From assembly GCA_964494735.1 (NCBI GenBank), contig CAZBSD010000006.1, forward strand, positions 20,577 through 84,576: a DNA stretch of 64,000 bases, in the 5' to 3' direction. The DNA comes from PHAA01 sp964494735 (GTDB taxonomy: Bacteria; Bacillota; Syntrophomonadia; Syntrophomonadales; Syntrophomonadaceae). Within the stretch, counting starts at the first letter, position 1. The number at the start of each line of letters is the position of its first letter. The notes beneath the pieces are model-generated. The model searched no databases. It saw only the letters and a program-made list of their open reading frames with translations, and was not told the origin of the DNA. The position numbers and the translations under genes are program-made. This document shows, piece by piece, positions 9,006 to 16,456 of the stretch.

Positions 9006-10037
9006 TTATTTTAATCCCCGGTTGTTCAGAAGCTCATCTACTATCCGGCTGACAGATTCCACTGTCCCGGCAGCCTTCCAATATTCCATCCGCACCGGGC
9101 CGATGACGCCCAACTTACCCATTTCACCACCGGTTTTATAGCCGGCAAAGACCAGGCTCATCTCTTTGATATCATCCAGTTTGTTTTCCTTGCCGATCCT
9201 GATACTTACTTCTTCGCTGATTTGGTCAGGCAGGATTTCTTTAAGCTGGCCATCCTCTTCAAAAATGGTAAGCACCTTGCGAAGTTTGTCCAAGTCCTTA
9301 AATTCCGGTTCTTTGATAATGTTTAGTGCACCGGTGATCACCACCCGGTCATCCTGGGAGTGGTCGAGCAGATTGTCCAGAGCCTCAAGGGCTTTGTCAA
9401 TCACCTGGCGCCGGCTCCTGATCTCGTCGCGCAGCGCCATGAGGTCGCTCCGTTTTACTTCTTGCAGACGCTTGCCGCTCAATGCCCGATTAAACAGATC
9501 CCCTATCATTTTGAGTTCATCAGGATGCATGGAATTGGAAATGTTTATCCGGCGGTGAAGTATGATGCCGATATCGGTCACCACCAGTACGATCGCCTGC
9601 CCTTCCTGGATGGGGATTATCTGCAGGTTATGAAACTGGCTCAGTTTAACGGATGGCACTATGATGAATGATGCATAATTGGTTACCTGGGACAAAAAGT
9701 GACCCACCCGCTGGACCACATCATTCCATTCCTGGATGCGGTCGTCGAGGGCTTGATGGAGAAGGTCAATCTCCGCGGCGCTGGGTATTTCGCTCTCCAT
9801 CATGAAGTCCACATAATAACGGAAGCCCTTTTCGGAGGGGATCCGGCCCGCTGAGGTATGGGGCTGCTCCAGGTATCCCATTTCTTCCAAGTCGGCCATC
9901 TCATTTCTGACTGTGGCAGCACTTATATTAAGGCCGTGTTTTCTGACCATCGCCCGCGAACCAACTGGTTCGGCGGTGAAAACGTAGTCCTTTATGATCG
10001 ATTCGAGAATCCGTTTCTGTCTTTCCGTCAATGACAT
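9006..10037 (-). CDS. hrcA: Heat-inducible transcription repressor HrcA
   Basis: HrcA binds CIRCE operators and represses class I heat-shock genes. The N-terminus (SLTERQKRILESIIKDYV) starts a winged-helix domain with recognition-helix sequence INISAATVRNEMADLEEMGYLEQPHTSAGRIPSEKGFRYYV region. A GAF-like domain and dimerisation region complete the roughly 343-residue protein. Two ATGs are possible (10046 and 10037); GGGATGAG precedes the second, and homologues start at this point, so 10037 is chosen with moderate certainty. It is the first gene of its operon and autoregulated through the CIRCE just upstream. Confidence 0.95.
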   Translation of the reverse strand: MSLTERQKRILESIIKDYVFTAEPVGSRAMVRKHGLNISAATVRNEMADLEEMGYLEQPHTSAGRIPSEKGFRYYVDFMMESEIPSAAEIDLLHQALDDRIQEWNDVVQRVGHFLSQVTNYASFIIVPSVKLSQFHNLQIIPIQEGQAIVLVVTDIGIILHRRINISNSMHPDELKMIGDLFNRALSGKRLQEVKRSDLMALRDEIRSRRQVIDKALEALDNLLDHSQDDRVVITGALNIIKEPEFKDLDKLRKVLTIFEEDGQLKEILPDQISEEVSIRIGKENKLDDIKEMSLVFAGYKTGGEMGKLGVIGPVRMEYWKAAGTVESVSRIVDELLNNRGLK

Positions 10038-10055
10038 AATTCTCATCCCAATCTG

Positions 10056-10082
10056 TTAGCACTCTCGCGCTTCGAGTGCTAA
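10056..10082 (-). promoter_or_regulatory. CIRCE operator (HrcA binding site)
   Basis: A perfect inverted repeat, TTAGCACTC, 9-base spacer, GAGTGCTAA, identical to the CIRCE consensus. It lies in the 5' untranslated region immediately after the predicted transcription start and 10-20 bases before the hrcA start codons. Confidence 0.97.
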
Positions 10083-10095
10083 AGCGGTTTATTAA

Positions 10096-10124
10096 AAAAT
10101 AGCATGAGCATAATCGCTTGTCAA
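10096..10124 (-). promoter_or_regulatory. Sigma-A promoter of the hrcA-dnaK operon
   Basis: Minus-strand TTGACA (10119-10124), 17-base spacer, TATTTT (10096-10101). The start point would fall around 10089, just ahead of CIRCE. The -35 box lies 9 bases from the hemW stop codon. Confidence 0.85.
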
Positions 10125-10132
10125 GCCTGGTA

Positions 10133-11287
10133 TCACTCCATAAAGTCGCTCAATATCGCATTGGAAATAAAATAAGCCGGGGGGGATAAAGCTATCCGAC
10201 GATCGTCCACGATCAACAATCCCTGGGATTCGAAACGGTCGATGGTGGTTTGGTAGGCCTCCAGGGGATCCACGCCAAAACGGTCTTGGTATTGAATCCG
10301 ATCAATCCCGGCTGTCAGCCGCAGACCCATAATAAATGCCTCATTGCACGCTTGGCGGGCATCAATGGTCTCCAGTATTTTTGTGGGGGGAAGTGCTTTA
10401 TGGGTCAGGGCCGCCATATAATCTTGAAGCGGCGGCAGGTTGAGGATGCGCTGCCGGCCGTCGAAACTGACCGCCCCCACTCCGATGCCTAAATATGGCC
10501 GCACTCGCCAGTAGGCGAGATTATGCCGGCAGTGCCGGCCGGGATAGGCATAGTTGGACAGCTCATAATGCTCGAAGCCCAAGTTCAACAGTAAATCGCG
10601 GCCTATATAATAAAGGTCGGACTCCTCTTCATCGGTTAGCATGGCCAGGCACCCAGCCTGAATGTCATAAGCCAAAGGCACATTGGGTTCAAGTTGTAAG
10701 AGGTAAGCGGATATATGCTGGGCACCACTATCTGCTGCTTGGGTCAGATTGGCCAGCCAATCAGAGAGCTGTTGTCCTGGAGTACCATAGATAAGATCGA
10801 CATTCACATTAGTGAATCCGGCCTGGTAAGCCCAGTCGATGCATTGGCGGGCTTGGCTGCTGTCATGCATCCTGCCCAGGATAATGAGTTCGCGGTCGAC
10901 AAAACTCTGAACCCCTATCGATAGGCGGTTGATTCCTGCCAGACGGAGGTTCTCCAATTTCTGCCGGTTGACGGTGGCTGGATTCACCTCGATGGTTATT
11001 TCCAAATCATCAGCCGGCTGACAGTACTGGTGCACGGCATCAATTATCCGCGCAATATGGGAAGGCTCCAGCAGACTGGGGGTACCGCCGCCAAGATAGA
11101 TACTGGCGAAGGGAAGCCGATATTCATGCCCACGCCGGGACAATTCCTGGGCTAAACAGCTGCTATATTTGTCAAACATGTGGGGATCGATCATCGGGAG
11201 GGAATAAAAATCGCAGTAGCTGCACTTACGCCGGCAGAACGGGATATGTATGTATATCCCCATCGTTGCGGGACTATTTGTCACCAT
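10133..11287 (-). CDS. hemW: Radical SAM HemW / oxygen-independent coproporphyrinogen oxidase-like protein
   Basis: A 384-residue radical-SAM protein with CRRKCSYC (C18, C22, C25) after the IYIHIPF motif and SIGVQSF further in. HemW proteins bind haem and are thought to insert it into target proteins; the HemN-type C-terminal region is present (AYWRVRPYLGIGVGAVSF). In contrast to true HemN, the cluster motif is not followed by a fourth nearby cysteine. The start (ATG 11287, GTG 11284 also possible) overlaps the lepA stop by 14 bases, with GGAGATAG inside lepA, indicating translational coupling. Confidence 0.88.
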   Translation of the reverse strand: MVTNSPATMGIYIHIPFCRRKCSYCDFYSLPMIDPHMFDKYSSCLAQELSRRGHEYRLPFASIYLGGGTPSLLEPSHIARIIDAVHQYCQPADDLEITIEVNPATVNRQKLENLRLAGINRLSIGVQSFVDRELIILGRMHDSSQARQCIDWAYQAGFTNVNVDLIYGTPGQQLSDWLANLTQAADSGAQHISAYLLQLEPNVPLAYDIQAGCLAMLTDEEESDLYYIGRDLLLNLGFEHYELSNYAYPGRHCRHNLAYWRVRPYLGIGVGAVSFDGRQRILNLPPLQDYMAALTHKALPPTKILETIDARQACNEAFIMGLRLTAGIDRIQYQDRFGVDPLEAYQTTIDRFESQGLLIVDDRRIALSPPAYFISNAILSDFME

Positions 11288-13076
11288 CTATCTCCATGAC
11301 CGACATGAAAGCATCTCGGGGTACTTCCACCCGGCCGATCTGCTTCATCCGTTTCTTGCCTTCCTTTTGTTTCTCCAACAGCTTCTTCTTGCGGGTAATG
11401 TCACCACCGTAGCACTTAGCCAGCACATCTTTCCGCATCGCTTTTACGCTCTCCCGGGCGATGACCCGGTTACCGATCGAGGCTTGTATGGCTACCTCGT
11501 AAAGCTGGCGGGGTATTATCTTGCGCAGTCTCTCCACCAGAGCCCGGGCCCGATAATAGGACTTCTCCTTATGGCATATACTACTCAGGGCATCGACCGT
11601 CTCCCCGTTCAACATAATATCCAGCTTGACCAGGTCCGACACTTCGTATCCGCGCAGATCGTAGTCCAATGATGCATACCCTCTGGTTCTCGACTTGAGG
11701 CCGTCGAAAAAATCCACCAGTATTTCTGCCAAGGGGAGACTATAGCTTATCACTACCCGGTGGGGGGTAAGGTATTCCATGTTTAGGAATTGGCCGCGCT
11801 TCTCCTGACATAGTTCCATAACCGTTCCCACATATTCATTTGGCACCATTATCGAGGCCTTCACAAAAGGCTCCATAACCTGATCGATCCGCTGTGGATC
11901 AGGCCAACGGCTGGGATTGCGGACGGTCATCTCACTTCCGTCGGTGAGGACCAGGCGATAGATAACGCTGGGAGCGGTAGCCATGAGAGTCAAATCATAC
12001 TCCCTCTCCAGCCTTTCCTTAACAATTTCCAAGTGGAGCAAGCCCAGGAAACCGCAGCGGAAACCCAGACCCAATGCATCAGAGGACTCGGGCTCGTAAA
12101 CCAACGATGAATCATTTAATTTCAGCTTTTCCAGGGCATCCCGAAGCCTTTCGAAATCGTTGTTTTCGAGCGGATACAGTCCGCAGAAAACGACCGGCTT
12201 CACCTCTAGATACCCCTCCAGGGGCTGCTGGGCAGGATTCTCGGTGCTGGTTATGGTATCCCCCACCTTGGTGTCGGCTACATTCTTTATAGCGGCGGCC
12301 AGATAACCCACCTCGCCAGCCCTCAGACTCTCCACTGTTGTCATAAAAGGCGACAATACCCCTATCTCGGTTACTTCGAAGTCCCTGCCGGTAGCCATCA
12401 TGCGGATCATGTCACCCTTGCGTAATTCCCCGGAATCGACCCGGATGTATGATATGGCCCCCTTATAGGCGTCGAAATAGGAATCAAATATGAGCGCCCG
12501 CAGCTGCCCGCCGGGGTCTCCATGTGGGGCGGGGATCTTGGCAACTATGGCTTCCAGCACGTCCTGGATACCGATGCCGATTTTGGCTGAGATAGGAATG
12601 ATCTCTTCCTGGTCTAGTCCCAGCACATCTTCCATTTCCTGCTTGACTACCTCCGGTTCAGCACCAGGCAGGTCGATCTTATTTACGACCCCGATTATCT
12701 CCAGGTTCATATCCATAGCCATGTAGACATTGGCCAAAGTCTGGGCTTCGATCCCCTGGGAAGCGTCTACCACCAGCAGGGCACCCTCACAAGCGGCCAG
12801 GCTTCTGGAAACCTCGTAGGAGAAATCAACATGGCCGGGAGTATCGATAAGGTTCAGTATATATTTTTGACCGTCACGAGCGGTATAGTTGAGCCGCACC
12901 GGCTGCAGCTTGATGGTGATCCCCTTTTCCCTCTCCAGGTCCATTTTGTCCAGAAACTGTTCCCGCATCTCTCTGGCACTCAGTGCCCCGGTAATCTGCA
13001 GCAGGCGGTCTGCCAAGGTGGATTTGCCATGGTCTATATGAGCAATAATGCTGAAATTCCGAATCCGGTCCTGCAA
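11274..13076 (-). CDS. lepA: Elongation factor 4 (LepA)
   Basis: This 600-residue translational GTPase acts on stalled or mistranslocated ribosomes and in 30S biogenesis. The G1 motif AHIDHGKST is at about residue 12, DTPGHVDF is G3, NKIDLPGA is G4. EF-G-like domains and the specific LepA C-terminal domain (GGDITRKKKLLEKQKEGKKRMKQIG) follow. The start is TTG at 13076 giving MQDRIRNFSII as in homologues, with GGAGGG 6 bases upstream; the TTG at 13082 is too close to that site. It precedes hemW, as in many Clostridia. Confidence 0.95.
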   Translation of the reverse strand: MQDRIRNFSIIAHIDHGKSTLADRLLQITGALSAREMREQFLDKMDLEREKGITIKLQPVRLNYTARDGQKYILNLIDTPGHVDFSYEVSRSLAACEGALLVVDASQGIEAQTLANVYMAMDMNLEIIGVVNKIDLPGAEPEVVKQEMEDVLGLDQEEIIPISAKIGIGIQDVLEAIVAKIPAPHGDPGGQLRALIFDSYFDAYKGAISYIRVDSGELRKGDMIRMMATGRDFEVTEIGVLSPFMTTVESLRAGEVGYLAAAIKNVADTKVGDTITSTENPAQQPLEGYLEVKPVVFCGLYPLENNDFERLRDALEKLKLNDSSLVYEPESSDALGLGFRCGFLGLLHLEIVKERLEREYDLTLMATAPSVIYRLVLTDGSEMTVRNPSRWPDPQRIDQVMEPFVKASIMVPNEYVGTVMELCQEKRGQFLNMEYLTPHRVVISYSLPLAEILVDFFDGLKSRTRGYASLDYDLRGYEVSDLVKLDIMLNGETVDALSSICHKEKSYYRARALVERLRKIIPRQLYEVAIQASIGNRVIARESVKAMRKDVLAKCYGGDITRKKKLLEKQKEGKKRMKQIGRVEVPRDAFMSVMEIDGDK

Positions 13077-13122
13077 GTACAACCCTCCATCAGGCTAATG
13101 TGCGTCCTCTATGACGCCCTTC

Positions 13123-13152
13123 ATTATAACCTATCGGGAGGATGCTCCACAA
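13123..13152 (-). promoter_or_regulatory. Probable promoter of lepA-hemW
   Basis: Minus-strand TTGTGG (13147-13152), 18-base spacer, TATAAT (13123-13128), about 45 bases before the lepA start. Confidence 0.55.
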
Positions 13153-13232
13153 TCAGCCGGTTAGGACGGATTTTTAATTTGTCCTTACTTTTGTTATCAT
13201 GGGATTGGAAAATGTGTGAGGGGGTAGTAATT

Positions 13233-13478
13233 TTGACCGATATTTTAGTGGCGTTCTTGATTCCGGCCGTACTGGTCGCTTTTTATATAGGACTTAATTG
13301 GCCTTTTTTCAAGGACAGCCGCATCCAACAGGCGGTAGTCGGATTGGGGATACTGCTTTATTATGCCGGGCTGGTCTATGATAATATAAATCCGAAAATA
13401 GGGTCACTATTAAGACTGAGTGGCGCTTCCATCTTCCTGGTGCTGGTACTGTATCAAGCTATCAAACAGCGCAAATAA
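13233..13478 (+). CDS. Small membrane protein of unknown function
   Basis: An 81-residue protein with three hydrophobic segments (about 3-20, 34-48 and 58-75) separated by short polar stretches, ending in a basic KQRK tail. I do not recognise the family. The start is taken as TTG at 13233 because GAGGGGG lies 8 bases before it; an ATG 21 bases upstream lacks a binding site. It is an isolated plus-strand gene between lepA and the spoIIP unit, which both run on the minus strand. A TGTTATCAT element at 13192-13200 could be an extended -10. Confidence 0.65.
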   Translation: MTDILVAFLIPAVLVAFYIGLNWPFFKDSRIQQAVVGLGILLYYAGLVYDNINPKIGSLLRLSGASIFLVLVLYQAIKQRK

Positions 13479-13509
13479 AAGATACCCCTGTCTTTGCCAG
13501 TAGAGGGGT
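13473..13509 (-). terminator. Terminator of the spoIIP operon
   Basis: Minus-strand ACCCCT (13504-13509) and AGGGGT (13484-13489) form a short stem, followed by a T-rich stretch TTTTATTT. The T-tract overlaps the end of the convergent small membrane gene. Confidence 0.5.
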
Positions 13510-13805
13510 CAATATACAAGGGCGGTGTATTCCGCCAGGGCCTTTCCCATCTGCACCATGGACCTCCAGGCCTGTCCCTGCCAAAACCGACCGAGTTCGT
13601 TTTCAGCTGCCGCCATGCTGTCCCTGCTTATGCGAAAATTTTCGCCCAGGGTTTGCACTTTGAGCATTCCATCGGCCGCCTCCACTTGGAAAACCGGTGC
13701 CTGGGCCAGGGTCAAAGAATATACTCCGTGGGCTGATAACATGAAACCCGAAAAGGCCATGGCCACCACCAACATAACCAACGAGATCTTGACTATCCTC
13801 ACCAT
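13509..13805 (-). CDS. Small exported or membrane-anchored protein following spoIIP
   Basis: A 98-residue protein with a basic start (MVRIVKIS), then a hydrophobic stretch to about residue 27 ending near SAHG, so it has a signal peptide or membrane anchor; the rest (about 70 residues) is soluble and lacks motifs I can name. It begins 5 bases after the spoIIP stop. Its ribosome binding site (AAGGAGG) lies in the last codons of spoIIP, so the two are one unit. A sporulation role is possible from position only. Confidence 0.7.
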   Translation of the reverse strand: MVRIVKISLVMLVVAMAFSGFMLSAHGVYSLTLAQAPVFQVEAADGMLKVQTLGENFRISRDSMAAAENELGRFWQGQAWRSMVQMGKALAEYTALVY

Positions 13806-13810
13806 CGCTT

Positions 13811-14857
13811 CTATTCTGCCTCCTTCAGCACTTCCACCAATATTTCCGCAAATAACCGGGCCGTCTGGGTAACCTCGGCCAGGGTGTTGGAATCACTGCC
13901 GAACTCCAAAAGTAAAGCCCGGGGGTGATATTCCTGATTGTAGGTGCCGGCTTTGGTAATGACTCCCTTGATCAGTCCGGGATACATTTTCTCGCCCTGG
14001 CGGTAAATCTTTTCAGCAAAAGCATAATTCTGCTTCCATTTGTCATGGGGTTTGCGTTCGTTGGTACCCACCACGATCAGGATGCGGGCACACTTCTTGC
14101 CGTCTATGGCAATAGTGGATGCCTTGCCCTCTCCGGGTATGCTATCCCGGTGAATATCGAAAATCCCCATTATGTTCTTGTTGGCAGTAACTATTTTATT
14201 GACCGTCTGGCGCGACTGGGTGTAGCTCTTGTTGTAATCCTTATCGTGAATGGTATCTACGAATTGGGCGGGCAAGCCTTCTTTTTGCAGAGAACTCTCA
14301 ATATTTGACGCCACCTCGTTGATCAATCCACGTTTGCCGTCCAAACGGGCCTTGCCGCTGTTGGGGATATAGGTCTCACCGCTGTGGGTGCAATACAAGA
14401 AAATCTGGCTCCTCTGAAATCGGGCCATGGTATCCGCATCCAGCGCCGCCGGCTCCTGTACCGTTGCGGTGTCCTCAATGGGCGGACTGACATCTTCCTC
14501 GGGATCCATCTCCTCAGCCCCCTGAGGTTCAGTAAAAGCCAAAGCTTGAATGTGGGCACTCAGCATTTTCTCTGGCTTGGTCGAAGCGCTGTACTCACCG
14601 TCCAGCACCTTTACGGGAGCATTATCGATACCGGCCAGCAGCACGTTATTCTCCTGCAGTAGAAGCTCAGCTTGTCTTTCCGTGATCTGCACCCCGGAAA
14701 AAGGCCAAAGAACCCGCTCGAAGGTCAGATATTGGATTCCTTCAGCATACTTGCGGTTGATATCCATACTCAAGCCGATTATTATTACCATCAGAAACAG
14801 TTGTATCAACAATATCCCTTTAAGAAAAGAAAGAAAATTGCGTCTTCTCAACCCCAA
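13811..14857 (-). CDS. spoIIP: Stage II sporulation protein P (cell-wall amidase/endopeptidase)
   Basis: SpoIIP degrades septal peptidoglycan with SpoIID during engulfment of the forespore. This 348-residue version has an N-terminal membrane segment (about 12-30), a variable linker rich in acidic residues and proline, and the catalytic domain starting FLYCTHSGETYIP. Zinc-ligand motifs HSGE, DIHRD and LLEFGSDSNT are intact. The start is TTG at 14857, or TTG two codons later. The usual neighbour gpr (spore protease), often between rpsT and spoIIP, is absent. Confidence 0.93.
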   Translation of the reverse strand: MGLRRRNFLSFLKGILLIQLFLMVIIIGLSMDINRKYAEGIQYLTFERVLWPFSGVQITERQAELLLQENNVLLAGIDNAPVKVLDGEYSASTKPEKMLSAHIQALAFTEPQGAEEMDPEEDVSPPIEDTATVQEPAALDADTMARFQRSQIFLYCTHSGETYIPNSGKARLDGKRGLINEVASNIESSLQKEGLPAQFVDTIHDKDYNKSYTQSRQTVNKIVTANKNIMGIFDIHRDSIPGEGKASTIAIDGKKCARILIVVGTNERKPHDKWKQNYAFAEKIYRQGEKMYPGLIKGVITKAGTYNQEYHPRALLLEFGSDSNTLAEVTQTARLFAEILVEVLKEAE

Positions 14858-14941
14858 TCACCGCCCCCCATGCTGGTAAATTCTATTCCTGTAAAGAGCA
14901 AATAGAACCAAAAAGCGGGACAAGGTTCGGATATTTTGTTA

Positions 14942-14972
14942 ATAGTATGACGCTGGCAAAAAAAGCTATGCC
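14942..14972 (-). promoter_or_regulatory. Candidate sigma-E-type promoter of spoIIP
   Basis: Minus strand: GGCATAGCT (964-972 of 14,000s) then, after 13-14 bases, CATACTAT (14942-14949). This resembles the sigma-E pattern (ATA-containing -35, CATAC-type -10). spoIIP is under sporulation sigma factors in Bacillus, which supports the reading; sequence alone is weak evidence. Confidence 0.35.
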
Positions 14973-14978
14973 TTGGCG

Positions 14979-15007
14979 TTGCAAAAAATATTTCATAGTG
15001 ATATAGT
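14979..15007 (+). promoter_or_regulatory. Probable sigma-A promoter of rpsT
   Basis: TTGCAA (14979-14984), 17-base spacer, TATAGT (15002-15007). The start point would be near 15014, about 30 bases before the rpsT start codon. Confidence 0.6.
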
Positions 15008-15044
15008 GTGTCTGTTAGCTTTTTATATCCAAGGAGGTGAAAGT

Positions 15045-15311
15045 GTGGCAAAAAGCAAGACTCCTGCCAAGAGAGCCAGGAATGCGGAGAAAGCCAGAGT
15101 AAGGAACAAGTCCTACAAGAGTACTCTGAAGACTAGTATCAAGCGGTTTGAAGTATCTCTGACTGGTGCTGATGTGGATGCAAGCAGGGAAAAATTGTTG
15201 CAGGCAACCTCCCTGATCGATAAAAGCGTATCCAAGGGTATATTGCACAAGAACAATGCAGCCCGCAAGAAATCGCGGCTGACCAAGAAATTCAACCTTA
15301 TCGCAAAATAA
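15045..15311 (+). CDS. rpsT: 30S ribosomal protein S20
   Basis: An 88-residue basic helical protein (AKSKTPAKRARNAEKARVRNK at its start, KNNAARKKSRLTKKF near the end) that binds 16S rRNA early in small-subunit assembly. The GTG at 15045 follows an exceptionally strong AAGGAGGTGA at 15031-15040. It is a single-gene unit with its own promoter and terminator, divergent from spoIIP and convergent with holA, the usual arrangement in Clostridia. Confidence 0.96.
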   Translation: MAKSKTPAKRARNAEKARVRNKSYKSTLKTSIKRFEVSLTGADVDASREKLLQATSLIDKSVSKGILHKNNAARKKSRLTKKFNLIAK

Positions 15312-15324
15312 ATGGATTTAATTA

Positions 15325-15351
15325 AAGCCTGTTCGATGAACAGGCTTTTTT
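15325..15351 (+). terminator. rpsT terminator
   Basis: AAGCCTGTTC (15325-15334) and GAACAGGCTT (15338-15347) form a 10-bp stem with a GAT loop, followed by Ts to 15351. The 5' flank is A/T-rich, so it may also stop holA transcripts arriving from the other side. Confidence 0.9.
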
Positions 15352-16337
15352 CATTGGGATCGACGGCTGCAGATGGCCACCAGCAACGTCTCCATAACGA
15401 TGCGGGGATCTTTGCTTTGGCTCTTGAGAATGGTGTCGGCTTCCAACAATCTCCCGAAAACCGTTCTTATGTGCTGGCGGTCGAAATTGGCCGATTTATC
15501 CCGCATCTTTTTGACCACAAAATCCTTCTGTCCGAGCGCTGCAGCTATCTGAGTATTGCTGTAACCCGCTTCGGCCCCAAACATAACCTTGCTCAAGGTT
15601 AAGAACTGCTGGGTGATCATGGCCAGTATAAGCAGATGGGGCTGACCCTGTTCCAGTAGTTGGCTGAATGCAGCCAGAGACATCTTCAGGTTGCGGTTCA
15701 GTAAAGCATCAGTGAGTTTGAATACCTTGGTCTCTTCCCGGCTGTCCAAGTGTTCTTCTATTTCCGCCACGCCCCACACCTGTTCCCGATGGAGAAGCGA
15801 CATTTTTTCAAACATATTCTCCAGGTAATACATATCCTGTCCGCTGCCCGCAATCCGAGCTATCGCTGCCGGGGCTGCCTTTTCCTGGCGTTTCTCCAGT
15901 TCCAGCCGGCACCACTTCTCCATGTCAGCGGCGGCCAAGGGTCTGATATTTATGACCCGGGCCTTCTTCTGCAGCATTTTGGCGATGGGATTGGCCGCAT
16001 TATGTTCCACTGCGGTCAAGACCAAAATTTGCCCCTGGTTGTCCCTCTGCAGATAATCCTCCAGAACCTGCAGGTACCCTTCGGCTTTCTTGGCTTTGCG
16101 GGGAGCTTTGCCCAACCATCCCGGATTCCTGATGATGACCACCCGGCTCATGGCGAAAAGGGGACTGAAATCCAATATCGTGCCCAGTTCCTGGGGAGAG
16201 GTTTCATCTCCATCAACTGGAATTACCTCAGCATCCTCCCCGCTGTGGGCGGTCATTTCAGCCACGATTTCTTCTATCTTGTGGTTTATCAGATAGCTCT
16301 CCGAGCCCCATAAAAAATAAACTGCGTTGTCCGCCAT
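15351..16337 (-). CDS. holA: DNA polymerase III subunit delta
   Basis: HolA is the clamp-loader subunit that opens the beta sliding clamp. The 328-residue protein begins MADNAVYFLWGSESYLI, the start of the AAA+-like domain I of delta, and ends in the helical collar domain (LSKVMFGAEAGYSNTQIAAALG). An upstream in-frame ATG at 16352 exists, but GAGGAG lies 8 bases before the ATG at 16337. It follows the com genes and MATE pump on the same strand and is convergent with rpsT, which matches Firmicutes order (comEC-holA-rpsT). Confidence 0.92.
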   Translation of the reverse strand: MADNAVYFLWGSESYLINHKIEEIVAEMTAHSGEDAEVIPVDGDETSPQELGTILDFSPLFAMSRVVIIRNPGWLGKAPRKAKKAEGYLQVLEDYLQRDNQGQILVLTAVEHNAANPIAKMLQKKARVINIRPLAAADMEKWCRLELEKRQEKAAPAAIARIAGSGQDMYYLENMFEKMSLLHREQVWGVAEIEEHLDSREETKVFKLTDALLNRNLKMSLAAFSQLLEQGQPHLLILAMITQQFLTLSKVMFGAEAGYSNTQIAAALGQKDFVVKKMRDKSANFDRQHIRTVFGRLLEADTILKSQSKDPRIVMETLLVAICSRRSQ

Positions 16338-16456
16338 ATTATTACTCCTCATGCCCTGCCCGATAATCTATCTATTATTATAACTATTAACCTGGAGATG
16401 GGCATAGTGAGTGTTGGCCGGCAATCCATCAACCGATTTGATCCCTCAGTTTTTTG

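Noticed and set aside
14848..15051. 67-codon minus-strand ORF before spoIIP
   Set aside because: It overlaps the rpsT promoter, the start of rpsT and the spoIIP N-terminus, and its translation has no domain or ribosome binding site.
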